Assembly: GCA_001599595.1 (NCBI GenBank)
Contig: BCHH01000009.1
Span: 2,096,098 to 2,160,097 of the forward strand
Reading direction: 5' to 3'
DNA length: 64,000 nt
Source: Beverwykella pulmonaria
Taxonomy: Eukaryota > Ascomycota > Dothideomycetes > Pleosporales > Melanommataceae
Positions 1 through 11,419 of this stretch are shown here, piece after piece. Position numbers and translations under genes: made by a program. Below the pieces are notes generated by a model. It did not search any database, was not told the origin of the DNA, and saw nothing but the letters and a program-made list of their open reading frames with translations. Within the stretch, counting starts at the first letter, position 1. Every line of letters begins with the position of its first letter.

Positions 1-1173
1 CTTGTTACTATTGCAATTTCGTTGTATCTAGCTACCAAACCAAGATGAAAGAAAGATGTTTTAAAGATAGAAGCAAAAATGTTCATGAACTCGTTAGGGT
101 AAGGGTCGTGTATTCGGTGATCATGGTGTCCGTGATTGATGTTCGTGATTGATCGATGGGCGTCGTGTTCGGATCCCCATATATATGCCGCGTTGATTGA
201 TGACGAAGCAAACAGCTGACAGAGAAACCAAGACCCGTTCTCTGCACGATGCACCCAAGCCTTCAACAAGTGCCAGTGGTAGATTCGAGCGAAGTAGCTC
301 TTCGCTACGGCGCAATATATCACATGTGAATGTGGTCATGGCTTGTTTTCTACCAGGATACATCCGGGACGCCTACATATTGAGTGACACAACATATACA
401 ATGTCATATATTTTTACCTTCAATCCAACATGTTGCCTACGTATAGACATGTCGGCGAAGCTCACACTCTGATATAGTTGAGCTTGGAACGAGAAGGTAA
501 GGATGGCCCGTTTAAGGTCTTGAATAAGATAGGATTCTGTTGAGGGTTTGTGGCTGACGGGGCGGCAACGAAACCGGGTTGAAGATAAGCACACTGATAT
601 TCTCATATTGAGCTTGCTCGATTTTCAGTAATGACCTCCTAATTGTGCAAAGTAAAACGCATCAGCGCTCTCAATTATCAAGTAATTTTGTAGTGGCTAT
701 AGAGTTGAGATCTTCGAACAAAAGCAATCCACTTTGAACCTCCCGCTCGAGAAGACAGAACTATATACGGGAATCCTGATATAAGAGGAGTGGGAAACTT
801 TCACGATACGTGTTTCGCGTACTTCCTCTCCGTCCTGATTTGCTGCCCCGCGTTGTTGGATGAGCACGTGTAACCTATCCATGCGCCATCGGGCGGAAGG
901 ATTCGGCATGGGTCACAAAATAAGTCGCCTGAGCTCGCTAACCACTTCCAGGTTGTCGAATTGCCCAATCATTGCCGATGCAAGGATTCTCGTGTCACAA
1001 TCACAATGCATATTCGGAGCTGGGCGGTGTGCCTTCAATGCTCGGACATAATTCCTGAGAGCGGAGAACGTTTATTCCAGGGTATCGAAAACACGCCATG
1101 AGGCGGGCGAGCTTCTCGCCTTACCTTTGAAGTTCATGTTGTTGTCCCTACTTGCATCGCTCGTATATCCAAA
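1..1173. other. Intergenic, no gene seen
   Basis: No reading frame here resembles a known protein; the open frames are short and overlap on both strands. It probably holds the upstream region of the membrane-protein gene beginning at 1174. Confidence 0.5.
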
Positions 1174-2328
1174 ATGAAGCAATCGAATGCGCCGACAATG
1201 GTGGCGAGCATGTGGACGGTCACGGCCGTTGCGCTGTGGTTTATTGTTCTGAGACTTGGGATGAAATGGAGGTATGGGAGACAGATTGGTTGGGATGACG
1301 CGCTTGTCGCTTTCTCTTGGGTATGCAGCTCTCCCTTTACAAGACCTCATGTGCATGGCAGCCCTTGTTGACGCCTGAAAGCTTCTTCTGGTCGTATATG
1401 CTGCACTGATCCATGTGGCGACAAAGTACGGACTGGGCTTTCATTTTATCGATATCCCAGAGAACGACTTGCCCCTCGCACTAAAGTACCTCACAATCTC
1501 AGAATTCTTTGCAGTCCTCGCCCTTCAAATCAGCAAAACCTCTTTCGCTGTCACGCTGCTCCGCTTAGCTGGAAAGACGTGGCATTACTGGCTCCTCTGG
1601 GGGATCATTGTGACACTCAACGTCGTGATGGGGTTTGACGCGATCGAGATCTTCGCGTCGTGTACTCCGATTGCAAAAATATGGAGGCCGCTACTTCCGG
1701 GCTCCTGTTGGGATCCACGCATTATCGTCAACGTGTCTATTTTTGCGGGAGCCTACTCGGGAGTCATGGACTTGATGCTGGCCGGATTCCCTGTGATACT
1801 GCTTTTGCCGCTGAGAATAGAGAAGAGAGAGAAGATCGGAGTGAGCGTTGCCATGAGCTTGGGTGTCTTTGCCGGGATTGCTGCCTTCATTAAGACTTCG
1901 TATCTGCCTGAAATCGGCCGTTGGAAAGACGTGACGTGTGAGTGACAGCAGTCGGCTGTGTATGTTGGTCTATTGCTCATTTGCTGGCAGACTCTTGTTA
2001 CGTGCTCATCATATGGGCTGCCGCAGAAGTCTCCATTACCATCGTCGCAACATCGATACCGTATCTCCGTCTTGCCTTCAAAGAGTCGAGACACAGCAGT
2101 CGGGGTTATCAAGTTGAGGGCAGCCTTCACATGGACGACGTGATTCCCAATTCAAAAGTTACTTGGACGGCTTCAGATCTGGAAAATAGGATTGCCGAAA
2201 ATAGAACAGCTCCTTTGCCGGCTGTGGTGAAGAAAAACACCAGGGGGAACGGTGGAAGGGATACGTTGGCAGAGAGAAGGCTGCAGGATAGCTGGAACAA
2301 TTACGCAACAAAAATAAACCCGCGCTAA
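1174..2328 (+). CDS. Rhodopsin-fold integral membrane protein (PTH11/SAT4-like)
   Basis: Three exons are read as 1174-1320, 1382-1937 and 1991-2328, giving 346 residues. Splice ends are GTATGC...AAAG and GTGAGT...GGCAG, and the phases join cleanly. The protein has about seven hydrophobic spans. The signature GWDDALVAFSW follows the first span, and ISKTSFAVTLLR, a DAIEIFASCTPIAKIW-like loop and RIEKREKIGVSVAMSLGVF follow in the order seen in the fungal rhodopsin domain (SAT4/PTH11-like). Family members are plasma-membrane proteins, some of them G-protein-coupled-receptor-like; a ligand cannot be inferred. The N-terminus is short, with the first span starting around residue 10, and the cytosolic tail is about 90 residues. 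An earlier start in an upstream exon is possible. The family is confident, the role unknown. Confidence 0.85.
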
Positions 2329-2772
2329 TAGTTTGGAAAGATGTAGTTGCTAACTTGGCCTCATGGGGGGGTAGGACGCTACAGCTCTTTTTTCTGCGCG
2401 CAAACTCTTGAGGTGAAAGGCAAACGCGGTACGTCCAACGCTGGGAAGTTTCAAGGACCACCAACTAAAGTAAACTTCAGGAGGAAAGAAATCATGGGAC
2501 CAAGGATTAAGACGGGCAGCCACGCTGCCATGCCACTACAACGACGAGTGGTCACAAATCCACGTGATGACACTCCCTTTGCGGACATATTGAGCTCACT
2601 GTCAACACCTTCCTCTACGGAGCTCTAATTTTACTCTGCTGATCACCAACTGCCGCCATCTCTGGAATCCCCAACACCATTAATCGTCAGCAATCGTGAA
2701 CCACTGCAGCCCAACCACCATCACCAACGACGTGTCACTGCAAGACAACGGTGACACCAATCAACATCGATC
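2329..2772. other. Intergenic, no gene seen
   Basis: Spacer between the membrane-protein gene and a broken small frame. A short open frame at 2347-2628 has no recognisable content. Confidence 0.4.
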
Positions 2773-3129
2773 ATGTCACTGACCTATGATATCTCGGGCA
2801 ATCTCCTACTCTCCGCCACCCTCACCAACGCTTTGATTACCCTTCTCTCAACTCTCCCCGATTTCGAAACCGAGCTCGCCAAAATTTCCGACGCATAAAT
2901 TAACGCGCACGATCGACCCCCCAGCGTCGCCATCGATGACCCGTACGGCAAAATCATTCAAACTACCTTGGTTCGTCTTTACGAAGAGCAGACAGAGGTA
3001 TATGAGAGGCTGGCAAAGGAGTTGGAGGAAGTGGAGGAAGTGAAGGAAGTGAGGGCACTATCCGTGGTGATGGAGGGGGAGAGAGAACTATGGTACGTTA
3101 GTGTTGGGTTTGGTGGGAAGTGTATTTAG
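2773..3129 (+). pseudogene. Small coding frame broken by a TAA
   Basis: From the ATG at 2773 the frame runs 41 codons to a TAA at 2896-2898. It then stays open in the same frame for 76 more codons to the TAG at 3127-3129. The second half encodes an acidic helical stretch (YERLAKELEEVEEVKEV) typical of a coiled coil. A single C-to-T change (CAA to TAA) would explain the break. No family is recognised and no intron removes the stop. It may be a decayed hypothetical gene or chance. Confidence 0.3.
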
Positions 3130-3419
3130 GAAAGGGGACTGACTGGAAATGTGAATGGGGGAGGGGAGTAAAGTAGTGGGGTTGTTCGAAAAGGGTGGAA
3201 AAGAAGGACAGATGCTGACGGGCGACGGAGGGGCTGCGCATTTGGGAAATGGGTATTTTTGATTCTCGAGCAGATACCGCAGGATGAACAGATGCTTAGA
3301 GATTGGCGGGAGATTTTTGAGCTCGTTTGCAAGAGCGGTGCTAGGCGAAGGGTTCTACAGGTCCCGTTCTGGATGGAAAGTTGGTCACGTGGCTCATACC
3401 CACCCACCGACCTACCCAT

Positions 3420-4459
3420 CTAGTCTTTGTTCTCAAATTTCAACCCACTCTCCTGTCTCACCGCCCCATAGATACTCGGAATATCCCCCCTGTCACCTAA
3501 ATGCTCTTTGACCTTGGCCAGATGCGCGTCAGCAACCTGCAGCGCCGGCATATTCGTCCCCGTTCTTTGCGCCAGATCTTTCGCATGTCTCGCGTCCTTC
3601 CGCGCCAAATCAACATGAAACAGCGGCTCTTCCCTCTTGTAATAGTCACCGTCCAACATGCGCTGCGAATACGCAGAATAAGGTCCAGGGAACATGGTCG
3701 AGATGAAGTTGTGGAGGTTGTCGATCCCGAGCCCGGTCTTCTCGGCCAAGGTGTGGCCTTCGGATAGCACTTCGACCATATTGAGGATGAAGGTGTTGCC
3801 AATTACCTTGAGGAGGGTGGCGTTTCCGGCGGGCTGGCCGCTGAAGTCGATGTCGGCGCGGCCCATGACGCCTTTGGTGTAGGGCTTTACCTTGTCAACT
3901 GATGCTGGCGTGCCGGCCGTGACGCAGACGAGGGATCCGGCGTCGGCCATGGATGGAGCACCAAACACTATATGTACAGTCAATTGGGTGCACGTGAGGG
4001 AGGAGGAAATTGGGGAACAGACCGGGCATGGCAACGAATTCAAGACCTGCTTCCGTAATCTTCTTTTCCAACGCATTCGTCGTATCCGGGTGCACAGTCG
4101 AGCAATCTACAAGCAGTTTGCCCTTGGCGTGTTCTCCAAGAATGGCATTCACGGCTTCCTCGACCGACGCATCGTCGCCCAGGCACATGAAAATGATGTC
4201 GGCGTCCTTGACTGCATCGCCGATGGTGGCCGCGACAGTCGTCTTGTCGGAGCCGAGGGTCTCCGAGAGCTGCTCGGCGCGCTTCTGGGTGCGGTTGTAG
4301 AGGATCAACGGCTTGTCTAGATTTGCTTTCTCGACGAGGTTCTTGCACATGCCCTGCGAGGTTGATGTTAGCGCGTGCGTGGACGAAGGCAAGGCGTGCT
4401 GCGGCTATACTTGCCCTGCCCATGTTGCCCAGGCCGATCCATGCGAGCTGCGGTGCCAT
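3420..4459 (-). CDS. 3-hydroxyisobutyrate dehydrogenase-like NAD(P)-dependent enzyme
   Basis: Three exons are read as 4415-4459, 4023-4353 and 3420-3967, giving 307 residues. The N-terminus has the Rossmann motif WIGLGNMGRGMCKNLVE. The substrate loop MPVFGAPSMADAGSL is rebuilt across intron 2. The catalytic-lysine region is GNATLLKVIGNTFILN. These are hallmarks of the beta-hydroxyacid dehydrogenase family (3-hydroxyisobutyrate, tartronate semialdehyde or glyoxylate reductase-like). Intron 1 (4354-4414) starts AGG|GCAAGT and ends CGCAG, so it is a GC-AG intron; splicing there restores the conserved GxGxxG helix exactly. Intron 2 (3968-4022) is GT-AG. The gene is transcribed away from the N-acetylglutamate synthase gene. 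The precise substrate is not determinable. Confidence 0.88.
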
Positions 4460-4923
4460 GGTGGATATTTTTGACGAAATGCCTGGTCTGTTTCTGCTTG
4501 CCTCGGCTGGTGGTGTTCAATTGTATTGTTGTTCACAATTGTTAAACTCCCTCACATAGACCAAGTACCGCCTTTTGTAATGATGGTTTTGGGACCTACA
4601 GATTGGCCGAGGATGTCGGCGATGGTAGCGGGGAACACTATTGTCACAACAGCAATTACTTGACAAAGAGCTGGACGGGACTTTAACTAGGGCCTTCTAC
4701 CACTCCAATATGAGGCGGGAGCAACCGGGTCCATGCCCAAGAAGATGAATGTCGTGATTAGTCAGGCCTGATGCAGTTCCCGATATCGGCTAGGTATCGG
4801 CTAGTGACGTCGTATCTGATCAAGCGCACCTGGAAGAAGCTTTCATGCAGCAGCCACAAGCAACCCCACTCAGAGAATTCATCTGGAGCCCGCGCACAGC
4901 ACCGCTTCCCTCTATTATGAAGA
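4460..4923. other. Divergent promoter region
   Basis: Non-coding spacer between the start of the dehydrogenase gene (minus) and the proposed first exon of the N-acetylglutamate synthase gene (plus). No clear TATA element or repeat is seen. Confidence 0.45.
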
Positions 4924-7107
4924 ATGATCATCTGCTACAAAGCCCAGCGTCGGGGCTTGGGGGTGGCGGCCAAAGTGAGCTTGCTCCTCTCCGACACGGA
5001 CACCCCATAAGTCGACGTACAGTCACACAGCGCGTTGCTGACCCCGTTGTGCGCCCAGGCATTCCCCAGATGCGATCATGGCTGCAGCCCCTTCTCCACG
5101 GCCGCGAGCCTGCGTGTGCCCGCCAGCGACCCCCCGCGCATCCACAGAAAGAGCTCGGCCAAAGAGCGACAGCGCGCCGAACGCGACCAATTGATCAAGT
5201 CGCTCAAGGAGTCGCCCGGAAAGCGCGATGCCCGCAACTTCCTCAAGCACTTCGATGCCCCGCACGCCCCCGCCGACTCTCCCGCTGCCGCACCCGTCGA
5301 GCGCCCCGTGAGCGAAGTCGTAAAACGCGCTCAGTATAATGAGTGGCGGCTGACCCAGACGGGCGTCAATCTCGGGAATCTGTACGAGCCCACCAAGGCC
5401 ATTCAGGACAGTCCCGTCTTCGCCCACCAGCCGCTGCCCGAGAAGCCCATACCGCCCACCGAGGATGTCGAGCCGCTGCATCTTGCCTTGGTCAAGCTGC
5501 GCCAGCCGCAGGCCCTGGACGACAAGACGCTGGGAGGAATTGCCCTGACACTGAGCCAAATGGCGAGGCTAGGCCTGAATATTGCCGTGGTTGTGGACTG
5601 CGACCAAGAGATCGCACCAGACAGTCTGGAACTCAGCCCTGCCTGGGAAGCTGCGGTTCGGGAGCAAGGCGCCCGCATCGTGGATGCCCTCGAAGAATTC
5701 AACGAACCTGGCGCCTTCGAGGTCGACCACGCACTATGCCTCTCCAGAGTCGGCGCCGAGATTCCGAGCACCGTCCAGGCTCGCGGCGGCGTCGAGGTGA
5801 AGAACAAGCAACTGCTCTTCTTACCCATAGAGGACGGCATCATCCCTGTCATACCGCCATTCGCGTACGACGCCGAGTTGAGGAAGGTCCGAGTCCATGC
5901 CGACGACGTGTTGCTGGCCTTGGCACGAGAATTTGCTGGCATCACTCACCATGTCACTGGAGAGGATGAGCTACAAGACGCCCTCTACGAAATAACCAGG
6001 GTATCCGCTGACAAGCCCATCCTGGACCGAATCATCATTCTGGACCCTCTGGGCGGTATTCCCTCAGACAAAAGGGCTGATGGCGCCCACGTCTTCATAA
6101 ATCTGGAGGCCGAATACGACGATGTAAAGCAGAATCTGCCAGACCGACACGCCCGGAATCTGAACGTCGTCCAGAGGTCATTGAAGCTACTGCCTCCGTC
6201 CTCGTCCGCTCTCATCATCACCCCAACCGAAGCTGCAATATCATCGCAAGTGCCATTCCTGCCCGCACCATCAACAGGCGTGCGAACTCGACGTTCCAAG
6301 AATCCACTCATCCACAACCTCCTGACCGACAAACCCATGATCTCCTCCTCGCTTCCCGGTCCCCTCGGCAATCGGCCCCATCCCTCTGCCGCGCCAAACC
6401 CAGCAACATTTTTGAAGAAAGGCATACCAGTCACAATGATACCCGACCCACGAGTCTGGGGACCGTGGCAACCACCGTCGCCCTCATCTCCCAGCATCGA
6501 CCTCGCCAACGATCCCCGCATCAACTTCCCCCGACTGGTAGATCTGATCAACGACTCGTTCCGCCGTGAACTGGACGCGCGCCACTATCTCGAGCGGATC
6601 CGGGGACGTGTAGCTGGCATCATTGTTGCGGGAGACTACGAAGGCGGCGCAATTTGTACCTGGGAAACGCCACCCAGCCAAAATCCATTAGCTGTAGGCT
6701 CACAAACCGCACCCTCACCAGACTCTCCTTTGTGGATACCTTACCTTGACAAATTCGCCGTTCTCACCAAGTCCCAAGGCTCCGGCGGCGTCGCAGACAT
6801 TGTTTGGGGGGCGCTGACCCGCTCTTGTTTCCCCACTGGCTTTGTCTGGAGGAGTCGCACGAGCAACCCAGTGAACAAATGGTACTTCGAGCGGAGTGTG
6901 GGCATGTGGAACCTGCCTGGGGACCAATGGACCATGTTCTGGACAACTGAGGGGGTGGTCGAGGAATGGATGAAGCAGAAACAGAATGCGAAAACGGCTG
7001 AACAAAGTGAAGAAAACACTAGCAGAGAGATGACGAGATGGGATGCTTACGTCAGTGTTTGTCATGGTGTGGTGCCCAGTTGGGCTGATGGAAAGAAGCC
7101 TGATTAG
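4924..7107 (+). CDS. ARG2: Mitochondrial N-acetylglutamate synthase (amino-acid N-acetyltransferase)
   Basis: This is the first step of arginine/ornithine synthesis in mitochondria (acetyl-CoA plus glutamate). The main frame has no ATG before the conserved part and is closed upstream by a TAA at 5008. I propose exon 1 at 4924-4974 ([17 protein letters not shown]), an intron 4975-5022 (GTGAGC...TACAG) and exon 2 at 5023-7107. The join is in phase and gives 711 residues with a basic, serine-rich targeting leader ending near FSTAAS. A degenerate amino-acid-kinase-like region follows. The C-terminal acetyltransferase domain of the vertebrate-like NAGS type holds [46 protein letters not shown] and [18 protein letters not shown]. 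Function is confident; the first exon is inferred. Confidence 0.9.
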
Positions 7108-8122
7108 CCAAGGTATTATATAAGAATTACAACCTCAATAGGTAGTTATAAAAGCATGCATTATCTTCAATCGAAAATATCAGCGGATGCGATATATTGA
7201 AGGTGGTTAGTCAGACACAGACCTCAAGCGATACGCGGCCTGACTGCAACCGCCATTCGCATCAACCTCAAACCTGACAAGCAAAACGCCATCGCCAATC
7301 ACACTGACTATATTATTGTAACCTTCAAGCTAGCTACTCAAGGTACGGAAAATCTGCAACGCCGAGAACTAGTAGTAACTGATCTCCTTATCCGGCTTGC
7401 GTCCAAGACACTTGGCCGTTCTAGGCGGGCGTCAAAACCTTCTAGGCGATGCCTCAGAGGCCGCACCCTAGCTTCGCCTGCATATGTTTAACGGCCTGTT
7501 GAAACGTTTTCACTACACTGCGGCTCTGGAAACCCACAAAGGGTGGAGACTGGGGCCTTCGGTTCTGCAGTCTTTTTCCAGTCCACCACTGGGTAAATGG
7601 ATAGTTATCGCAGAACTCCACCCCCAAGAAAATAGACAGCATCACTGCCCTGCCGTCTAAACCCCAAGCCTGCGTTGCCCACCACGCCCATACACGTTCT
7701 CCACCCTTGGCTGGGGCACAGTAGCTGTGGTGGTAGAGTTGATACACCCCTAGGTTTGTTATTATTTTGCGCATGGACAAGATAAAGAGGGGCCAAGTGT
7801 GCGAAATGTGCGCCGAGGTTTGGAGATGATGCGGCGGATGGTCTTGGGGGCGGTTATCGTAGCCACAGACTCGCAGGTCGGATACTGGTATACAGTGTAT
7901 CGGCTGTGTTGGACGAGTTTACGAGCCTTGAGACCCCCACGGCAATTACTGCTTGTTTAGAAACTCACTGCATTCGGCCAAGGGTGGAGAATGTAGGCAA
8001 CGTGTTTGGACACGGTGGGCTACGGGCTTGGGGGCGGGGACTGAAGAATATGAGGCTCTTGGGAGGGGTGGACTGACAGGTTTCTGAGATTGTTAGGTGG
8101 AGAATAGATGGGGAAGTGGGTG
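7108..8122. other. Intergenic, no gene seen
   Basis: About 1 kb after the synthase gene. Short frames on the minus strand between 7454 and 8267 show no family signature. Confidence 0.4.
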
Positions 8123-8128
8123 TATAAA
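8123..8128 (+). promoter_or_regulatory. TATA box of the small secreted protein gene
   Basis: TATAAA within TGTATAAAGG, 145 bp upstream of the ATG at 8273. It is followed by pyrimidine-rich sequence and an A-rich run (AATACAAACAAC) just before the start, as is common in strongly expressed fungal genes. Confidence 0.5.
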
Positions 8129-8272
8129 GGCAGTACCGCGATAATGCCTGGGACCATCCTCTCCATGAGCTTCGTCTCCGCATAGGGTCTCCATTCTTCA
8201 CAACCTCATCTATTCCTCTAAGGTTTCTTACTCTACTCCAGACCAAGAACCCATCTCTGAAATACAAACAAC

Positions 8273-8647
8273 ATGCGCTTTCTCAACCTCTTCACTCTCT
8301 CCATAGCGACTCCGGGTCTCGCCGCTCTTTTGCGCATACCTGGCTCAACTGTGCATCTGCAAAGTCGACAGATCGACTGCTCGAGCTATGGTACTTTCCA
8401 GACGTATACCGGGCCTTGCGAGACGACTAGTAAGTTCATTCACTTCATCTCCTCTTGTAGGAAAACGCTAATAGAATGCGATAGACTGTGGTGCACGGGG
8501 CAGAAACTGTGAAGCCGAGGGTTTCTCGGGCTGTATTGGGTTTCCGAGTAAGTCGGACAATAGGCTCTATGATTAGAAGAGAGAATACTAATCAAGTATG
8601 TAGATGTGCAGTGTCCGCTGAAGGGATGTTCTTGTACGAACTTTTAG
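8273..8647 (+). CDS. Small secreted cysteine-rich protein (candidate effector)
   Basis: Three short exons (8273-8429, 8485-8547, 8604-8647) are separated by introns with perfect GTAAGT donors and ATAG/GTAG acceptors. Phases are consistent and the total is 87 residues. The N-terminus is a classical signal peptide (MRFLNLFTLS, then IATPGLA, cleavage near residue 18). The mature part of about 69 residues has eight cysteines at 36, 49, 54, 61, 69, 77, 82 and 84, ending in GCSCTNF. An even cysteine count in a tiny secreted protein suggests four disulfides, as in many fungal effectors and antifungal peptides. No named family is recognised. A TATA box lies 145 bp upstream. The exons are too short to be found by simple open-frame scanning. 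Secretion is confident; an effector role is inference. Confidence 0.78.
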
Positions 8648-9376
8648 GGGTTCGCAGCCGTCATGGGCGTAGCGTGGAGTTCAGGCGTTGACGGGCTGGT
8701 TCCCTTCTGGGGCGTAGAAATGGAGGTACCCGACTATTAGGAAGGAGTTTGAGAATTTGATGGACCTTCTTTATTTGGAAAGGCGGGAACAGTGTGTAAA
8801 GACGGCTAGATCTGTATAGATGGTTGAGACGGTGTTTGTGATTTGCTATGCGATTGCCATGGGCGTATCTTTGGCGCTTGGGCAATGCTATCGAAGCTTC
8901 AATGAGAAAGGAGAATATAAAGCCCAGCCATCGTAAGTTCTCTGATATAAGCCGTCATTGAATTTAATCAACGTTCCATCACTCAACTACTACTTCTCTG
9001 CCACCAACTTTCAAAATATCTTCACGCATGGCATTTCTTTATAGTTCGTGCAAGCGTAGCCTTCATATAGACACACTGTCATGATGTGACGAAGTAGATT
9101 CAGAGAGTGATGATCGTTGTATTGGTAAGCATGTTGATTCTACAGAGGAGCTACCGAAGAGATATCTATAGTCTTACCAAGCACGCTAGGAGCCTGCCAA
9201 GACAGTGAGAGCAAATATAGAAGCGAGTCACATAAACAAACATGGAAGTGAGTCACATGAGCAAATATAGAGACGAATCATCATGTGACCCACGAGCCGA
9301 CACAAACAAAACCTACAGAAAATTAGCATCACCTCCAGTTCATTCCCTCAAAGAAACCGCGAAAGGTTTATTCAGA
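8648..9376. other. Intergenic with imperfect short repeats
   Basis: No gene seen. Between about 9205 and 9300 there are imperfect repeats of a motif like GAGCAAATATAGAAGCGAG followed by TCACAT, about 25-31 bp apart. This region borders the transposon inserted at 9379. Confidence 0.4.
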
Positions 9377-9378
9377 TA

Positions 9379-11231
9379 ACGTATTCGATAAGCGAGCGCT
9401 CCAGACAAGCGAGCGCTCCACCCTACCAACTTTCCACGACTCTAAACTAAGACAACTCAACAACGCAAGAAGATATAGACTATCTACAGCTTAGAAATTA
9501 ATCTATAGTGATTTCTTCATCTTTTTGACACGTACGAATGTTGTGACCTGATTCTTTGCAGCGGCTACAACGCGCCTGCTGCTGCGCGTTCCCACCTGCG
9601 CGTGCCCTGCCTTGACGCGTTTCAGCCTCAAGCTGTCCATCAACGTCCTTTTGAGCAATTATATCACTACCCTCTGCCTTTGTTAGGGTCCCTTGCTTCT
9701 AAATCCGCTTCTTTTTACGCGCTCTGCGCTTTGTTGCAGCTTCATTTGCCTTTTGGAGGTGAGCGACTTTATTGCGTAGTAATACAGCTAAATGCATTAT
9801 TACTTCAGCACCCTTAGTAAGGCAATTAAGCGACTCTATAATTAACGTAGGTGAGCTATCCTAATGCCTTTAAATTCAACCCTAAATTAGGGCTGATTGA
9901 GCTCCTAGCTTAGCTGCGTTGCTTGGTGTTTTAGATTCCTATTGGGCGACCTCTATAGCAGGAGGAGATGGCGTCCAAAGCCTTACATCAAGCTTTAAGA
10001 GTACAGCCTCTAGGTTAAATAGTACTAGGCCTGTGCCTTGAAAGCTTGCGCGGATATTGTCCTCTGTAATTAACTTAAAAAAAGCTGCTTTAAAGGCTAG
10101 GAGGAACTCTAGCTTGGTAATGTAGTAGATGTAGTTGCGCACTAGGCTCTCAATCTAGCGCCTATACGCCTTCTTATAAGGTCCAAAGCAGCCTACATTA
10201 AGCAGCTGTAGCAGGTGTGACGCGTGTGACGGCATACAGAGCGTAATAATATTGTTGTCCTTGCAGATATCTTTAAAGCCTTGTAATATGTGGCTCTTAT
10301 GGCTGTTGAGAATAAGTAGGCGATATTTGCCTACTGTACAATGCTTTGTATGCTTGTTAAAGTGCTTTAGCCACTTAACACTAAGCTTATTAGTTGTCTA
10401 GCCATTGTCGCTTACTAATATAGGCTAGTCTAGTAGTATATTGTCGTCCTTGTACCATGCTAAGAGGTGGTATATCCCTGCAAGAATAATAAATAGTGGA
10501 ATCGCCTATCTGCATGCATTAATCCCATGGATTACTGTGGCCCATTTGCAATTGCCTAGTTGTACAGATTTTAGCTAATTGCGTCTCTTAGAGCCTGTAA
10601 CAACTTTTCCTGTCAAGATAACACCCATCTAGTTGCTAGTTTTGTCAAAGTTGTATGTGTCTTCATCTAGGATGCTGTACTTTGCTTTTGTATTGCGTAC
10701 AAGCTCAAACTACAGCACAATAACCTCTAGATCTTCGCATAGAGCTCTCTGGCGATCATACTTTCAATTAAATTGTGTTTTGAGCTCTGGCGTGCGCTTA
10801 ACAAAGTTCTCTAGCCACTTAATTCCAACCTTGCCAGCAGCACGCTCAGCGAGTAGTTTGTTGGCTATATCTCGCACCTCGCTCAGTCTAGGCGCAAATC
10901 CTCTTGAATCTAGGTCAAGTATATATTGAATAAGAACTAGCTCTTCAGACTTAGTGAGCTTCTTTGAGTTGGGCTCACAATCGCGTCGCGCAGTTGTTCC
11001 AGCGCGTCGTCGTCTAAGTGTCCTTCGGTCGACGTTGTATATTGCTGCAGCACGTCGTTCGCTCTGTAATTGATTGTTATTGATAGCTGATATAGCCAAG
11101 GATATCCTGCCTTCGTTTTGGACTGATTGCGCGTTGCGTTGTTGAGCCATTGTGGTTGAAAGTTGACGCGTCGCGGAAAGTTGGAGGGGTGGAGCGCTCG
11201 CTTGTCTGGAGCGCTCGCTTATCGAATACGT
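9379..11231 (-). mobile_element. Complete pogo/Fot-type (Tc1-mariner) DNA transposon, 1853 bp
   Basis: Both ends carry a 44-bp perfect inverted repeat starting ACGTATTCGATAAGCGAGCG. Within it the unit AAGCGAGCGCTCCA occurs twice. The element is flanked by TA on both sides (9377-9378 and 11232-11233), the Tc1/mariner target duplication. The inside is filled by one transposase frame on the minus strand. The length fits Fot1/pogo elements of filamentous fungi. Perfect ends with a destroyed frame suggest it could still be mobilised in trans. Confidence 0.93.
9498..11150 (-). pseudogene. RIP-inactivated pogo-family transposase
   Basis: The frame begins with the ATG at 11150 and keeps a single phase for 551 codons to the TAA at 9498, but more than ten in-frame stops interrupt it. 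The N-terminus (to 10764) is intact and has the helix-turn-helix/CENP-B-like DNA-binding region (NGRISLAISAI-like, then AAAIYNVDRRTLRRRRAG, and ELVLIQYILDLDSRGFAPR). Downstream the DDE endonuclease is readable: YNFDKTS keeps the first Asp. LLILNSHKSH and LLQLLNV show Asn where the family has Asp (usual forms DGHxSH and QPLDV). A C-terminal zinc knuckle (CSRCKESGHNIRTC) remains. Stops arise as CAG/CAA to TAG/TAA and missense changes as G-to-A, the pattern of RIP. Confidence 0.9.
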
Positions 11232-11419
11232 TACCCAGCACATTTATAGCATAACAATCAAGAATTCTGTTCAGCATTTACTCTTTTGCGTGAACGAGTG
11301 GGCTATATTAGACTTCTTGATTTGTCTTTAGAAACATCTTCTCTCTGCTCCAGGTCCTTCCACTGCCTTCCTTTGAACCATTGTCACTCTCATGTATAGA
11401 TACGTCTCAGGCAGCCGCC

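Noticed and set aside
5035..5037. TTG start codon for N-acetylglutamate synthase
   Set aside because: A short in-phase first exon with ATG at 4924 explains the N-terminus without a non-AUG start.
5078..5170. ATG at 5078 as the start of N-acetylglutamate synthase
   Set aside because: It is in a different frame that hits a stop soon after, and no intron of usable size brings it into the conserved frame.
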